The notes: generated by a model from the letters alone, not told the origin. A stretch of DNA of 55,973 nucleotides from Victivallales bacterium (GCA_017548425.1 JAFZAB010000184.1:1-55973); one strand, 5' to 3'. Positions 34,241 to 44,131 are shown, counted from the stretch's first letter. Program-made: numbers and translations.

Positions 34241-36256
34241 TCATGGTTCGGCGGGCTTCAGCAGAATGTAGTCCAAACCGACGAAGTAGTTGGAAGACAA
34301 GGCGTTCTTGCCGATGATTTCAAATTTGACGACATGGGTACCTGGTTCGAGATGGAAAACGCCTTGCGGCAACGGGCCGCTGGCGATGACGTTTGGCGAA
34401 TAGGCGTCGATTTCCTGTCCGATACGCTGTCCGTCCAGCCAGATTTGGAGATTGGCGTAGTCGCGTGCTTTTGTGATTTGGATTTCCAGACTGTAGTCTT
34501 CTGCCTTCTGGACGGGAACGGCGAGTTCGAGGAAGTCGCCTGGCTTGGCTTCCCGCCAGAAGAGCTGTGCGAGACCGCTCCAGAAATAGTTTGGCTTTCT
34601 TCCGTCGGCAGGCATGAATCCGCCCATTTCCTGCCGAGAATGGCGTCCGCCTGTGCAGGAGAGAACATGGAGATTTTCGCATTCGAGGGCGTCTTTGACC
34701 CATACGTCTGGCAGAGGATAGTCCGGCAGGGCTGTGATGGGAGCATAAGCATCTGTCCCGTCCGTACTTAGATACCAGTAGGCGATGGCCCAGTAACGGG
34801 TGGGACGGTTGTTCGGAAAGTACTTTTCGATGTCGGTTTCAATGGCGGATTGGAAGGGAATTTGGTCGGAAATATGGAAGCGATTGACGCTTACATGGCC
34901 GGCGTTGTTTTCGGAAATGCTTTGGGCGTGATAAGGCTTCGTGAAAAGAGTCGGATTGCACCATGCATAGCCGAAATAATCCTCTGAACCTGTGCCGAAT
35001 GTGGAGGGAAACTTTTCGCCGTCGATGTAGATTTTTTCATCGCCTTCGCCCCACCATGAGCCAAGCGGATTCCAGACGTGAAGCATCATGCCGCACCAAC
35101 GGCCGCGGCCGCTGGTGTGGAGGACACGCCAGTCGATGGCTTGCCGTTCGGGCTCGGGAAGCGGTTCGGGATCGTCGCCGTGCCATTTGGCATGAAAACG
35201 ACCATAATTTTCAAGAGGTTGCGACAACGTGGCGGTCTGGAAGGCAGATGTGAATTCGACGGTTTCATTGCCGCGATTGAGCAACGTGATGCGGGCGGAT
35301 TTGAACGGCATGAACCAACGACACCAGAATATTCCATCTTCCTGTACGCCAGTTGGATAGGTGGTAAATGGATTGACGCCCGGCTGTGTGCCGAAGAAGG
35401 CGTCCAGCGGTGTCCAGACGGCCGGTTTGTCACTGCCGTCCCAATTCATCTGGACGACAAGATTCATGAGAAGACTGCGGCGGGCTTCCACGTCATCGGG
35501 CAGTTTCAGCTTCAGCGTCCATCCTGTGATGGCGGCTGGTGAATCCTGTTCGAAAAGCGTAACGGATTGTGTTGGAGCAATTTTGAAAGACGTTTGACTG
35601 GCTGGCGGTGTCCATTTCGCTCCGAGTTTGTCATTGGCGGCCTTCAGTAAAGCGATGTCTTCCGAAGACATTGGCAGCGTGAAGGATGGGACGGATGTGC
35701 CTTGCGGATAGGTGGCGTAGTTGAAATGGAAGTAGCTCCCCCAGCCTGGTTCGGCAGTGATTTTACACGATTTCTGATACGGCATCGGTACGTAGGAGTT
35801 CCATCCACGCGAGGCGACATAAGTCAGATTCGGAAAATTGAATCCGTTTACGGTTCCGTTGAAGAGGTTCTGGAAACGGTCATGGAAGATTTCACGACCG
35901 TCGATGATGATGCGGATTCTGCCTTGTCCTGTGGGAGCGGCGGACCAAACTCGCCAGATGCAGCCCGGACCTTCCATTTCCGCGAAGACCTCTTCGCCGT
36001 TCTCCATGCGGATGTAGCCTTTGCCGTCGTCGTTGGCGTCCCATTGGAGGTATTTTCCGCTCTTTTCGTCATATTTGCTACGACGGTCATAGCTTGAGAA
36101 TTGAGCCATCGTCTCGCCTTTCGCGGGAAGCGTGGCGAGATATTCCATGTCCGTCAGCCGTTTGACCAAATCGCCGTAAGAGAGAGTTTCCGCATGGGCC
36201 TGGACGGCGAGAAACGCAAGCGAACTTAAGCCACATCTGAGAAGTTTCTTGAACAT
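34241..36256 (-). CDS. Secreted GH172 (DUF2961) enzyme
   Basis: A 671-residue exported protein: signal peptide (residues 1 to about 22, ending VQAHA), then the DUF2961 catalytic jelly-roll with FSSYDRR, AEMEGPGCIWRVW and FGTGSEDYFGYAW, and a C-terminal beta-sandwich (about 520-671). DUF2961 is CAZy family GH172, known from difructose-anhydride-forming fructofuranosidases and D-arabinofuranosidases. A furanoside substrate is therefore expected, but the exact one is not readable. The start is the ATG at 36256; an in-frame TTG lies 9 bases upstream, and no good ribosome site is present. D-galactonate dehydratase is the upstream neighbour on the same strand. Confidence 0.9.
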   Translation of the reverse strand: MFKKLLRCGLSSLAFLAVQAHAETLSYGDLVKRLTDMEYLATLPAKGETMAQFSSYDRRSKYDEKSGKYLQWDANDDGKGYIRMENGEEVFAEMEGPGCIWRVWSAAPTGQGRIRIIIDGREIFHDRFQNLFNGTVNGFNFPNLTYVASRGWNSYVPMPYQKSCKITAEPGWGSYFHFNYATYPQGTSVPSFTLPMSSEDIALLKAANDKLGAKWTPPASQTSFKIAPTQSVTLFEQDSPAAITGWTLKLKLPDDVEARRSLLMNLVVQMNWDGSDKPAVWTPLDAFFGTQPGVNPFTTYPTGVQEDGIFWCRWFMPFKSARITLLNRGNETVEFTSAFQTATLSQPLENYGRFHAKWHGDDPEPLPEPERQAIDWRVLHTSGRGRWCGMMLHVWNPLGSWWGEGDEKIYIDGEKFPSTFGTGSEDYFGYAWCNPTLFTKPYHAQSISENNAGHVSVNRFHISDQIPFQSAIETDIEKYFPNNRPTRYWAIAYWYLSTDGTDAYAPITALPDYPLPDVWVKDALECENLHVLSCTGGRHSRQEMGGFMPADGRKPNYFWSGLAQLFWREAKPGDFLELAVPVQKAEDYSLEIQITKARDYANLQIWLDGQRIGQEIDAYSPNVIASGPLPQGVFHLEPGTHVVKFEIIGKNALSSNYFVGLDYILLKPAEP

Positions 36257-36313
36257 AAGCAGCAATATTTTTTAGTTTGTTAATCGTGGGAGGCAGTGAA
36301 AAAAGAGTGTGCA

Positions 36314-36414
36314 TTCTGGATGTTCTGGAGAAACTGGATATTCTGGAAATTGTTATAAATCCAGAACTTCCAGTAAATCCAGAATATCCAGTTCGGTCGC
36401 TCTGGAGAGCGACC
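36314..36414. repeat. Inverted nonamer array (TCTGGATAT / ATCCAGAAT) plus GC hairpin
   Basis: ACTGGATATTCTGGA (36333-36347) is perfectly inverted at 36378-36392, with degenerate nonamers between. GGTCGCT and AGCGACC then form a hairpin near 36395-36413, just after the dgoD stop. The element fills the gap between dgoD and the GH172 gene. Confidence 0.75.
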
Positions 36415-36421
36415 TTCTGAA

Positions 36422-37570
36422 TTACCATTCCGCCACGACGCCGTCTTCCGTGCGCCACACGGGATTCTTCCACGAATGGCCGACTTTCGCGGCTTCGCGC
36501 AATTTCTCTTCATTGACGGTCACGCCGAGGCCGGGCAGGCGGCTGCGGAAAACACTGCCGTCCTTGTAGTTAAAGACGGTTTTGTCTTCAAGGTAATCAA
36601 GCATGTCCGCGCCTTGGTTGTAGTGGATGCCGAGACTCTGCTCCTGGATGACGGCGTTCGGCGTGCAGTAGTCGAGCTGGAGGCAGGCCGCGAGAGCCAC
36701 GGGGCCGAGCGGACAGTGCGGCGCGACGGCGATGTCGAAGCATTCCGCCATGGCGGCGATTTTGCGGACTTCCGCAATGCCGCCCGCATGGCAGAGGTCG
36801 GGCTGGATGATATCGGCTATCCCTTTGACTATCATGTCTTTGAAGCCCCAGCGGGTGAAGTTTCGCTCGCCAGTGGCGATGGGTGTCGTCGTGTGGCGGC
36901 GAAGCTCCGCAAATGCTTCGATGTTTTCGATGAGAACAGGCTCTTCGATGAACATAAGATGATATGGCTCAAGCTCTTTCATGAGAATGCGGGCCATCGC
37001 CTGATGGACGCGACCATGGAAATCGACGGCGATGCCGAAATCAGGCCCGAGTGCGTCACGGATGGCGGCGACGCGATTGACGGCGGCAGTGACTTTGCTC
37101 CAGTTGTCGATGTAGTCGAGCTCAGCGGTGCCGTTCATTTTGATGGCCTTATAGCCTTGCTTCGACTTTTCGACAGCCGCCGCGGCAGTATCGGCGGGGC
37201 GGTCGCCACCGATCCAGCAATAGACTTGAATCTTTTCGCGGACGGAGCCGCCAAGCAAGTCGTAAATCGGCAGTCCGAGGAGCTTTCCGCGAATATCCCA
37301 CAGGGAGATTTCGATGCCGGAAATGGCGCTCATGAGGACTGGGCCGCCGCGGTAGAAGCCGCCGCGGTAAAGTGTTTGGAAGATGTCTTCGATCTGCGCA
37401 GGATCGCGTCCAATGACGTATGGTTCAAGTTCTTTCACACAGGCGGCGACGGTGTCTGCACGGCCTTCGATGAGCGGTTCGCCCCAACCGCAAATGCCTT
37501 CGTCCGTTGATGTTTTGAGGAAGAGCCAGCGAGGCGCGACTTTGAAGAGTTCCAGAGATGTGATTTTCAT
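36422..37570 (-). CDS. dgoD: D-galactonate dehydratase
   Basis: A 382-residue enolase-superfamily enzyme, the same length as E. coli DgoD and similar along its whole length (PRWLFLKTSTDEGICGWGEP, FYRGGPVLMSAI, GDRPAD, APHCPLGPVALAACL, VVAEW end). DgoD dehydrates D-galactonate to 2-keto-3-deoxy-galactonate. The Mg ligands and acid/base residues sit at the E. coli positions: D183 and H185 (DFHGR), E209 (IEEP), E235 (GERNF) and the His of APHCP. The start is the ATG at 37570 with AAAGGAAT 8 bases upstream; an upstream in-frame extension is intergenic repeat. The rest of the De Ley-Doudoroff route (DgoK, DgoA) is not in the window. Neighbours are GH172 and a secreted flavoprotein that could oxidise a sugar (inference). 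Confidence 0.94.
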   Translation of the reverse strand: MKITSLELFKVAPRWLFLKTSTDEGICGWGEPLIEGRADTVAACVKELEPYVIGRDPAQIEDIFQTLYRGGFYRGGPVLMSAISGIEISLWDIRGKLLGLPIYDLLGGSVREKIQVYCWIGGDRPADTAAAAVEKSKQGYKAIKMNGTAELDYIDNWSKVTAAVNRVAAIRDALGPDFGIAVDFHGRVHQAMARILMKELEPYHLMFIEEPVLIENIEAFAELRRHTTTPIATGERNFTRWGFKDMIVKGIADIIQPDLCHAGGIAEVRKIAAMAECFDIAVAPHCPLGPVALAACLQLDYCTPNAVIQEQSLGIHYNQGADMLDYLEDKTVFNYKDGSVFRSRLPGLGVTVNEEKLREAAKVGHSWKNPVWRTEDGVVAEW

Positions 37571-37622
37571 GGTGTTATTCCTTTTATTAAGAACCACTAA
37601 TGGACACGAATGGACACGAAAA

Positions 37623-37643
37623 AATGCCTCGCAGACGTCGGCC
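37623..37643. repeat. Dispersed 21-base repeat, copy 1
   Basis: A 21-base sequence around the palindromic core GACGTC recurs exactly at 51190-51210. Both copies follow ACACGAA-rich DNA. A diverged inverted version lies at 37699-37718, so the 179-base dgoD/FAD gap may fold. Confidence 0.6.
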
Positions 37644-37749
37644 ATGATACTGATGATTTTGAGCAGACATGATATTATGGATTGCTAAATATCTGGCTGG
37701 CCTCCGTCTGCTCGGCGGTTTTCATCCGCTTCGCGGGGTATTCATGTTG

Positions 37750-40698
37750 TTATTTTTCCTTTTTTGTGTTGAGGCAACGGATGGCCATATTGCGGAAAAT
37801 GGCGCGGGAATCGGTGGAGAAATCCTGTAGGCGTCTGGTTCCAAGTTCACCGCCGCAGCGGTGGAGGGCGTCCGCCAGCATGATTTCAAGATAGGTCATT
37901 TGGAAGTACGGATTTTCGCCCCATGGCTCATGCATGATGTTGCCGCCGACATACTTCTGCTGTAGCAGACGTTCCAGGGCGGGGATGGCGCGAGGCGTGG
38001 GGCGATTGCGGAAGAAGACCGCCAACGCCCAGAGGCGTTCGTGGAAATATGTGACGGCGGAGTCGCGGCGGGCGATGGCGTACGGCGTCGTGCCCAAACG
38101 CAGTGTGTCGGAGCCAGCCCATGCCCGTTCCAGCAGCGGCAGAACGAGTTCCAACGTTTCCGGCGTGTCGATGTGCGACAGTGTGACAATCATGCGGTTG
38201 AGAACGCCGTATGCGCGGCCGGGCAGGAATTTCCCGAATTGCGGGAAGCCGTAGTTCGTCCGTTCATTTCCTTCATACGTCTTTCCGTTTACGTCGGTTA
38301 CGATAAAGCCATCAGGGCCTTTGTCTTCGAATTTCGCCATGTCCTGTTTCGCGTGGATGTTGAATTTGCGGATGAGGCGGGCCTGTCCGTCCGTGCAGCC
38401 GAACCATGCGAGAAGCATGGCGGTCTGGTCTGGTTCGGGAGCGCCGTCCGCTAGACGTTTTTTCAGAACTGGAATGATTTGTTCGGGTGGCATGAAAAGG
38501 GCAGGCAGATGGCCGCCAGGCGAATCAAGCCGTTTGGCGGCGAAATCGACGGTCCATTCAGGCTCGGGTGGCGTGAAGGCCCAGTCTGGCAGAACACCGA
38601 TCTCCTTCATTTCCATGCGGATACGATCCAAATCAATGTCAACGGTTTTCGCAAGATTCCGTTCTATGAACTGCGATGCGGCGGTGCCGACAGCATAGCC
38701 TGCGTTCGTGATGTCCGGATTCATGCGGCAGAGCGATGTGGCGTCCCGTTCGCCGGAAATGGCCTTCGCGGCGACGAGCAGATTGGCCATTCCTTTGGGT
38801 ACGAACGTTCCAAACGGCAGCAGGACGTGGATCTCCTTATCCGCATGATAGGCATCTGCGGTTAGATAGCGTTTGATGAGTTCGCTGGTGAGACGGCCAT
38901 GGCTGTCAAACAGGCAGGAGGCGACGGCGATGGCATCCGTGCGGAACTTTCGCGTCAGGATGTTGTTGAGCGTCAGATAGTAATTGCCGATGATTCGGCG
39001 TGATTCACGTTGTGTGTAGATTGGCGCGAGATGGTAGTCGCCGTTGCGGCGATGGGCGAGCATGAGGCCGCGAATCGTGTCGGCGTAATCGGTAGGATCG
39101 ACAACGTCAAAGTCGTTGCCATAGTGGTTTTGCTGGAAGTTGCTGCCTGTGCTCCAATCATCGATGCCCCAGCAGCTTGAGCTTTGAATCCAGCCATTTT
39201 CGTCTCCGAATTCCGTTTTGACACCAGCGTGCGCACAGAGATCGGCGTCGCCTGTCGCGTCGATGGTAAGCTTTGCGCTGACGCTGCGGAAACCATTTGC
39301 GGAATAGACGAGAACGGACGTGATTTTGTGGTCCTGTTGCGTCGCGCCACAGACGACGGCTTGCCCAAGAAACTGCTGCTTCGTCTCTTGCGACAACAGC
39401 ATCTTGTCCCACAAGCGGACGCTTGCGCAAAAGCGCGACAGATGCTCGTCGCGTCCAAGCTGGTCGCGATTTTTGCAGTAGGTGGCGTATGCGCCTTGCT
39501 GGTAGCCGTGCCATGCTCCTGAAACGCCGCCGCCTGTAGTGGTTCCGCCAAGGAACGGCAGGATATCGACGGTGAGAGCGGGCGTCTTGTGTTGTGCGAG
39601 CGCCGTCATGACGGCGGAACCGCCTGTTCCGCCGCCCGCCACAAGAACATCAATATCAGTTGATTCCGTTGGTGTTACGGCGATTGGTTGAAGCAGTTTG
39701 GACGTGTCGGAGGAAGTCGATGGCGAGAAAGCGAGTTCTTTGCCAAGAGAAAGCAACTTCGGTTGGTTTTCAGCCGCGGCAGGCTTCCATTGTTTGCAAA
39801 AATCGTCTGCGAGTTTGGCAGCGGCGGCTTCCAGTTTGCGCAAATCCTGCGTAGTGGCTTCCAATGGAAGTTGTGAAGGAATGCGCAGAAGTCCTTCCAT
39901 GGCAGGAAGTTCGCGTTCCTGTGTAATGATGCGCAGTTCGCCGAAACGGTTGAGCTGGACATCCTGCATATTGATGACATGCTTTCTGATCTGGGCCGTC
40001 AGTTGGACGGCCCATTGGCGCATTTCGATTTCAAGACGGGAGGCGGCCAACCAGTCTGACGCATTGCATTCCATGGACTTATGGGCAGAGATGCAGAGAA
40101 CGCCGTCTTTGATGGTACGGTGGGCGGTGACGACGCCGTCCGGCAGGTCGAGTTTGTTTGACGTGAAGCCATGCGCTTTGTTCAGTTCGAAATTGATTTC
40201 GGCGGTCTGTGTCCATTTCGGCGGCAGGCCGAGCAGATGTTTGGCGGCGATTTGCTCTTCGGACGCATCGATGACAGCCTCCGCCTGCAAGATGAACGTG
40301 CCGAATTTACTGGCGATGGCGACGCCTTGGATGCGGTTGCCCATGACGAGCAGTCCTGCGCAATGTGACAACAGCAATGGATAGGCACCTGCATCCATGA
40401 CGCGGGCGAACAGTTCCTTTTTGATGGTTCCTTCCGGTCGTGGAACGGATTCACCCGTAGAGCCGTTGAGGAGCCATGTATGGTTGGAGGCGGCCATCAT
40501 GCCCGCGATATGGTTGCGCGGATCGACGATAATCGTCTGCCAGCCATTGGTTTGCGCCGTTTCGGCGGCGGCGACAGCGGCCGCGCCGCCGCCAATAATC
40601 ACCACGCGTTTGGAATCAACGGGGCAGGGGAAATCCGTGAAAGTCTGGGCTTGGACGGAAATCGCGGTGGCAAGGCAGATGAGCATGGATGTCTTCAT
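37750..40698 (-). CDS. Secreted double-module FAD-dependent oxidoreductase (paralogue)
   Basis: A 982-residue exported protein: signal peptide (MKTSMLICLATAISVQAQ), module 1 beginning VVIIGGGAAAVAAAE (about 32-46; the last Gly of GxGxxG is Ala), module 2 beginning VLVAGGGTGGSAVM at about residue 348 with FLGGTTTGGGVSG, then LTIDATGDADLCAHAG, and a helical HEAT-like tail (about 760-982). Architecture matches the protein at 7287-10610 except that the beta-sandwich insertion is lacking. FAD probably binds mainly module 2. The start is the ATG at 40698 with AGGAA upstream, 8 bases after the histidine phosphatase gene, so co-transcribed. Substrate unknown; D-galactonate dehydratase is next downstream. 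Confidence 0.82.
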   Translation of the reverse strand: MKTSMLICLATAISVQAQTFTDFPCPVDSKRVVIIGGGAAAVAAAETAQTNGWQTIIVDPRNHIAGMMAASNHTWLLNGSTGESVPRPEGTIKKELFARVMDAGAYPLLLSHCAGLLVMGNRIQGVAIASKFGTFILQAEAVIDASEEQIAAKHLLGLPPKWTQTAEINFELNKAHGFTSNKLDLPDGVVTAHRTIKDGVLCISAHKSMECNASDWLAASRLEIEMRQWAVQLTAQIRKHVINMQDVQLNRFGELRIITQERELPAMEGLLRIPSQLPLEATTQDLRKLEAAAAKLADDFCKQWKPAAAENQPKLLSLGKELAFSPSTSSDTSKLLQPIAVTPTESTDIDVLVAGGGTGGSAVMTALAQHKTPALTVDILPFLGGTTTGGGVSGAWHGYQQGAYATYCKNRDQLGRDEHLSRFCASVRLWDKMLLSQETKQQFLGQAVVCGATQQDHKITSVLVYSANGFRSVSAKLTIDATGDADLCAHAGVKTEFGDENGWIQSSSCWGIDDWSTGSNFQQNHYGNDFDVVDPTDYADTIRGLMLAHRRNGDYHLAPIYTQRESRRIIGNYYLTLNNILTRKFRTDAIAVASCLFDSHGRLTSELIKRYLTADAYHADKEIHVLLPFGTFVPKGMANLLVAAKAISGERDATSLCRMNPDITNAGYAVGTAASQFIERNLAKTVDIDLDRIRMEMKEIGVLPDWAFTPPEPEWTVDFAAKRLDSPGGHLPALFMPPEQIIPVLKKRLADGAPEPDQTAMLLAWFGCTDGQARLIRKFNIHAKQDMAKFEDKGPDGFIVTDVNGKTYEGNERTNYGFPQFGKFLPGRAYGVLNRMIVTLSHIDTPETLELVLPLLERAWAGSDTLRLGTTPYAIARRDSAVTYFHERLWALAVFFRNRPTPRAIPALERLLQQKYVGGNIMHEPWGENPYFQMTYLEIMLADALHRCGGELGTRRLQDFSTDSRAIFRNMAIRCLNTKKEK

Positions 40699-40706
40699 GG
40701 TTGTTC

Positions 40707-41357
40707 CTATAGGACAAGTGTCTTGACGATATTGAGATGCGACAAATAGTGGTTGATGTTCCATTCCGTCAACCACCAGCCGTTTTGGTCCGGCAGATAG
40801 AGGATGCTGCTGACGGAGGCGTTCGTCGGCATGGGGATGCGGTTGTTGGGCGAGACCAGCCCTGCGGCCATGCGGAAAATCCGCCCCATCGTGCCGCCAT
40901 GGGTGATGACAAGAAACGTTTTGCCTGGATTTTCGCGGGCGGTTGTGTAAAAGAAATTGTCTATGCGCTTTTGGAAGACTTCACGCGTCTCGCCATTCTT
41001 CATGTTGGGAACGATATATTCGTCCGCAAATGTCTGGATGACTTCAGGATGCTCCTTTTTGATTTCCGTCTGGCGATGGCCTTCGAAGACGCCGCAATTC
41101 CATTCACGGAGATCGTGGACATGGTGGATAGGCGCGTCCGGATGGTACTTTGCGGCGATTTCCGCCGTCTGGACGGCGCGTTGGAGGTCGCTGCAGTAGA
41201 TGGCGTCGATATGCCTGTCTTTCAGATATTCGGCGGCGCATTCGACCTGCTTAATGCCGTTTTCGTCCAGCGGACTTTCATACCAGCCTTGGAGGATTCC
41301 GGCCTTGTTGGCCTCCGTTTCTCCATGGCGAAGAAGGATGAAACATGTGGGTTCCAT
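40707..41357 (-). CDS. Histidine phosphatase family protein
   Basis: A 216-residue phosphoglycerate-mutase-fold phosphatase. The catalytic RHG motif is in ILLRHGETEANKAG (about residue 9), followed by YCSDLQRAVQTAE, the acid Glu region REWNCGVFEG and the second His in VITHGGTMGRI (about 153). It resembles the CobC/GpmB-type phosphatases of the branch. Substrate unknown; sugar phosphate or nucleotide. First gene of the set with the double-FAD protein. No clear ribosome site before the ATG. The 165-base region to the divergent secreted protein gene would hold promoters for both. Confidence 0.9.
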   Translation of the reverse strand: MEPTCFILLRHGETEANKAGILQGWYESPLDENGIKQVECAAEYLKDRHIDAIYCSDLQRAVQTAEIAAKYHPDAPIHHVHDLREWNCGVFEGHRQTEIKKEHPEVIQTFADEYIVPNMKNGETREVFQKRIDNFFYTTARENPGKTFLVITHGGTMGRIFRMAAGLVSPNNRIPMPTNASVSSILYLPDQNGWWLTEWNINHYLSHLNIVKTLVL

Positions 41358-41522
41358 ATTGATTCAGTTTTTTATCATTAGGTAAAAAGGTGGAAAAACA
41401 ACAGAATAACCTATCATATGGAAAAAAAAGCGCAATGTTTTGCGGTGTTTATTTTGCCGTTTGGATACATGGGATAGATTAATGGTATTGTGTTTTTGAT
41501 TTTGATGAATAAAGGAACGGAA

Positions 41523-44072
41523 ATGGACAATATTTTGAAGACAGTCTGTTTGTCATGCCTTTGCCTGGCGGTCGCCCATGGTGAAGTCATGCTGTTTTCG
41601 ACAGATCACGTGGAGCTTCGAAAACGGATTGAAGTGCCGCTGCCGGAAGGAGCTGTGCGCAAAAAAGACTACGCCAATGGAAAGCTAATTGTGTCCATGA
41701 CCGTCGATGCGCCATGGACGATGGAGGGGCGGGATGAAAACGCCATTCGTCTAAAAGGTGCGTCAGGCGAATATCTTACAACGACAAAAGCTCCGTGGCA
41801 CGACTACGGCGAGCTACGCGCGAACACGGTCTTCCAGTTGGAATTTCCTCTGCCTGAAAAGCCTGAACCATTGACGTTCATCATTCCGGCTGGCATTACG
41901 CAGTGGAGCAAGACGCGGCCGGAAGTCGTGGCCATCTGGACGGGGCCGAAACTGGAAGGCCATGCATTTGTCGATAACATGAACCGCAACTGCATCGTGG
42001 CATTGGCGGATTTGGGCGAAGAGGCTGAATCATATGAATTTACATTCCCCGGACGGACAGTGAAAGGAAAATCCTCCACGGCGCGATTCCGTCTGAAAGG
42101 ACGGAAGGAGCCGTTCCAAGTCGTCTGCAAGGTGTTTCTGACGGATGGTATGATTTTGGAGCGGATATTTGAAGTCGTTCCGCACGAGACGATTATGGCG
42201 CCGCCATTGAAAGAGGACGAACTGCTGGTCGGTCTGTGCGTCTATCGGGCGAGCAGTCATAAGGAGAAGCGTGTAAAGGAGAATCCAGACGGATGGAAAC
42301 GGTATTTGCGGTCGCAGGAGGAGGAAATCAGCGGCCTGATTGAAGAGGGCGGTGTCAATCTGATCGTGCCGTGGTTCAATCCGCCCGTCGAAAGCGTGGC
42401 AGCCGCCGCGGAGAAAGGCATCTATACGATGACCATCTACCAGTATCTGGACGCGGAGAAATGCGGCGCCTACCGCGCGGCGGGAAAGGATCGCTATTGG
42501 CTGAACAACAACATCGGCGAATACGCCAGCTACTTGTATCAGAACGAACAATGCCTTCCGAAAGGCGTGAATCAGCACGGTGATTTGGAATTCTGCCGCG
42601 AATTTTTCATCAACAACTACATCCGCAGTGGCGTGGAACACTACCATCGCGGCTATCCATATATTTTCTCAACGTCGGGCTCGACTGTTTCCAATTACGA
42701 AATGGCTGGCGGCGTCGAATTCATGTTGTGTGAACTGTACGCTTTGGGCGCGATGAATCTGGCGTGGGCCTCCGCTGAAATGCGCGGCGCTTCGCGGAAA
42801 TGGTTGCCTGAATTTTGGGGCGGCTGGTTGGCGGCGGAATGGCAAAGTCAAAGCATTCCGTATCTGACACCACAAAAATATGGAATGTTGCGCGTCGGTC
42901 TTTATCAGCAGTATTTGATGGGTAGTCATATCATTATTTTGGAATCTGGTTCGCAATCGACACAGGCCGGTGAATACACAGTTCCATTGAGAAAAGATGA
43001 TGAATTCCCGCATCGCGATTACAACAGCAATGAAGCCCCTGTGCAAAATTACAAAAAGGAAATGGTTGATTTCCATAAATTTGTGAAGGCGAATCCACGC
43101 TCGAAAGGAACGCCTGAAACGACGATGGCCTCTGTCTTGGGCAATTGTGGCTCATATTGCGGGCTGTATATCGACTGGTTCGCCGCGTTCAGCCAGCATG
43201 CGCAGGCGAAGACGAATCCAAATTGGCTGTATGGCGATCCTGAACGGACAGATGTGGCCGTCCAGCAGACGATTTTCCCTGTGCCGCAGGACGCTCTTGC
43301 GCCATATACGAATTATTGGATAGGCGGTTCGCCATATGGTCAGTGCGATGTGGTCAATATCGACGACGAAACAGATTTGGATGACTTAAGCCGTTATAAA
43401 TTCCTGTTCTACGGTGGTTGGAACACGATGACGGACACGATTATGCAAACGCTTCGAGCGTATGTGGAAAATGGCGGTTCGCTATTCATCAGCCTGCCGC
43501 ATTTCTCAACGCGGAAAGACCGTGAATTTCGTGCATTTTCCGTGGATGATTTGATTAACAAAGGCGATTTGACAGCGTTGTGCAATATCCGTGTCAAAGG
43601 CCGTCGCATCGTGTCCGGGCAGTTTATCACGAAACGTGAGCTTGATGATCGGGAGAAAATCGATTTTGATCTGCATGGAGGCGTGAAAGACGAACCATTG
43701 GCGGATGTTGTGTTGGGCGCGGATGTGGAAGAAATCGCGACGATTGGCGACCGTCCATTGCTGGTTCGGGAGAAAATCGGAAAAGGCGAAATTACCATCA
43801 TGCTGAGTTGGGAATATCCTGGAAAAGAAAGTCTTGTGGCGACCTACAAGACGATACTCGGCTGGCTGGCGGACAAGCATGGAGGATCCGTTCGCATATA
43901 TGGTGCGAATGCGCAGGACAAGACGCCGCAGTATATTTCGTATGCCGTCTGGCCGGAGGCGATTTATCTGCTGAATACGGACTGCATGAGAAGCCATACG
44001 TTTGAACTGGAGCGGAAAGGCCTTCGTAAGAAGATGACATTGCAACCAATGGAATTTAAGATAGTAAAGTAA
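41523..44072 (+). CDS. Large secreted protein, putative glycosidase with GATase-like domain
   Basis: An 849-residue exported protein with signal peptide (residues 1-20, CLCLAVAHG). Residues about 25-215 are beta-rich. Residues about 230-560 look like a TIM barrel (GGVNLIVPWFNPPVES, AEKGIYTMTIYQYLDAEK, YPYIFSTSGS, LGAMNLAWASAEMRG). A region from about 600 (YKFLFYGGWNTMTDTIMQTLRAYVENGGSLFISLP) fits the flavodoxin-like trimerisation/GATase domain that follows the barrel in GH42-type beta-galactosidases. A C-terminal beta domain ends the protein. No CAZy family is recognised with certainty. AAAGGAACGG stands before the ATG at 41523; a longer in-frame start at 41490 is less likely. The GH36 gene follows 59 bases downstream. 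Confidence 0.65.
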   Translation: MDNILKTVCLSCLCLAVAHGEVMLFSTDHVELRKRIEVPLPEGAVRKKDYANGKLIVSMTVDAPWTMEGRDENAIRLKGASGEYLTTTKAPWHDYGELRANTVFQLEFPLPEKPEPLTFIIPAGITQWSKTRPEVVAIWTGPKLEGHAFVDNMNRNCIVALADLGEEAESYEFTFPGRTVKGKSSTARFRLKGRKEPFQVVCKVFLTDGMILERIFEVVPHETIMAPPLKEDELLVGLCVYRASSHKEKRVKENPDGWKRYLRSQEEEISGLIEEGGVNLIVPWFNPPVESVAAAAEKGIYTMTIYQYLDAEKCGAYRAAGKDRYWLNNNIGEYASYLYQNEQCLPKGVNQHGDLEFCREFFINNYIRSGVEHYHRGYPYIFSTSGSTVSNYEMAGGVEFMLCELYALGAMNLAWASAEMRGASRKWLPEFWGGWLAAEWQSQSIPYLTPQKYGMLRVGLYQQYLMGSHIIILESGSQSTQAGEYTVPLRKDDEFPHRDYNSNEAPVQNYKKEMVDFHKFVKANPRSKGTPETTMASVLGNCGSYCGLYIDWFAAFSQHAQAKTNPNWLYGDPERTDVAVQQTIFPVPQDALAPYTNYWIGGSPYGQCDVVNIDDETDLDDLSRYKFLFYGGWNTMTDTIMQTLRAYVENGGSLFISLPHFSTRKDREFRAFSVDDLINKGDLTALCNIRVKGRRIVSGQFITKRELDDREKIDFDLHGGVKDEPLADVVLGADVEEIATIGDRPLLVREKIGKGEITIMLSWEYPGKESLVATYKTILGWLADKHGGSVRIYGANAQDKTPQYISYAVWPEAIYLLNTDCMRSHTFELERKGLRKKMTLQPMEFKIVK

Positions 44073-44108
44073 ATTCTGGAAGCTCTGGAAGTTCTGGAGG
44101 TTCTGGAG
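44073..44108. repeat. Nonamer array TTCTGGAAG x4
   Basis: Units TTCTGGAAG, CTCTGGAAG, TTCTGGAGG and TTCTGGAG start immediately after the stop codon of the secreted protein and end just before the GH36 ribosome site. Confidence 0.85.
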
Positions 44109-44131
44109 AAGCCAAAAAAGGAAAACACATC

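Noticed and set aside
36476..37510. A 344-codon plus-strand frame opposite dgoD
   Set aside because: dgoD is a full-length match in conserved sequence; the antisense frame has no family-like pattern and no ribosome site.
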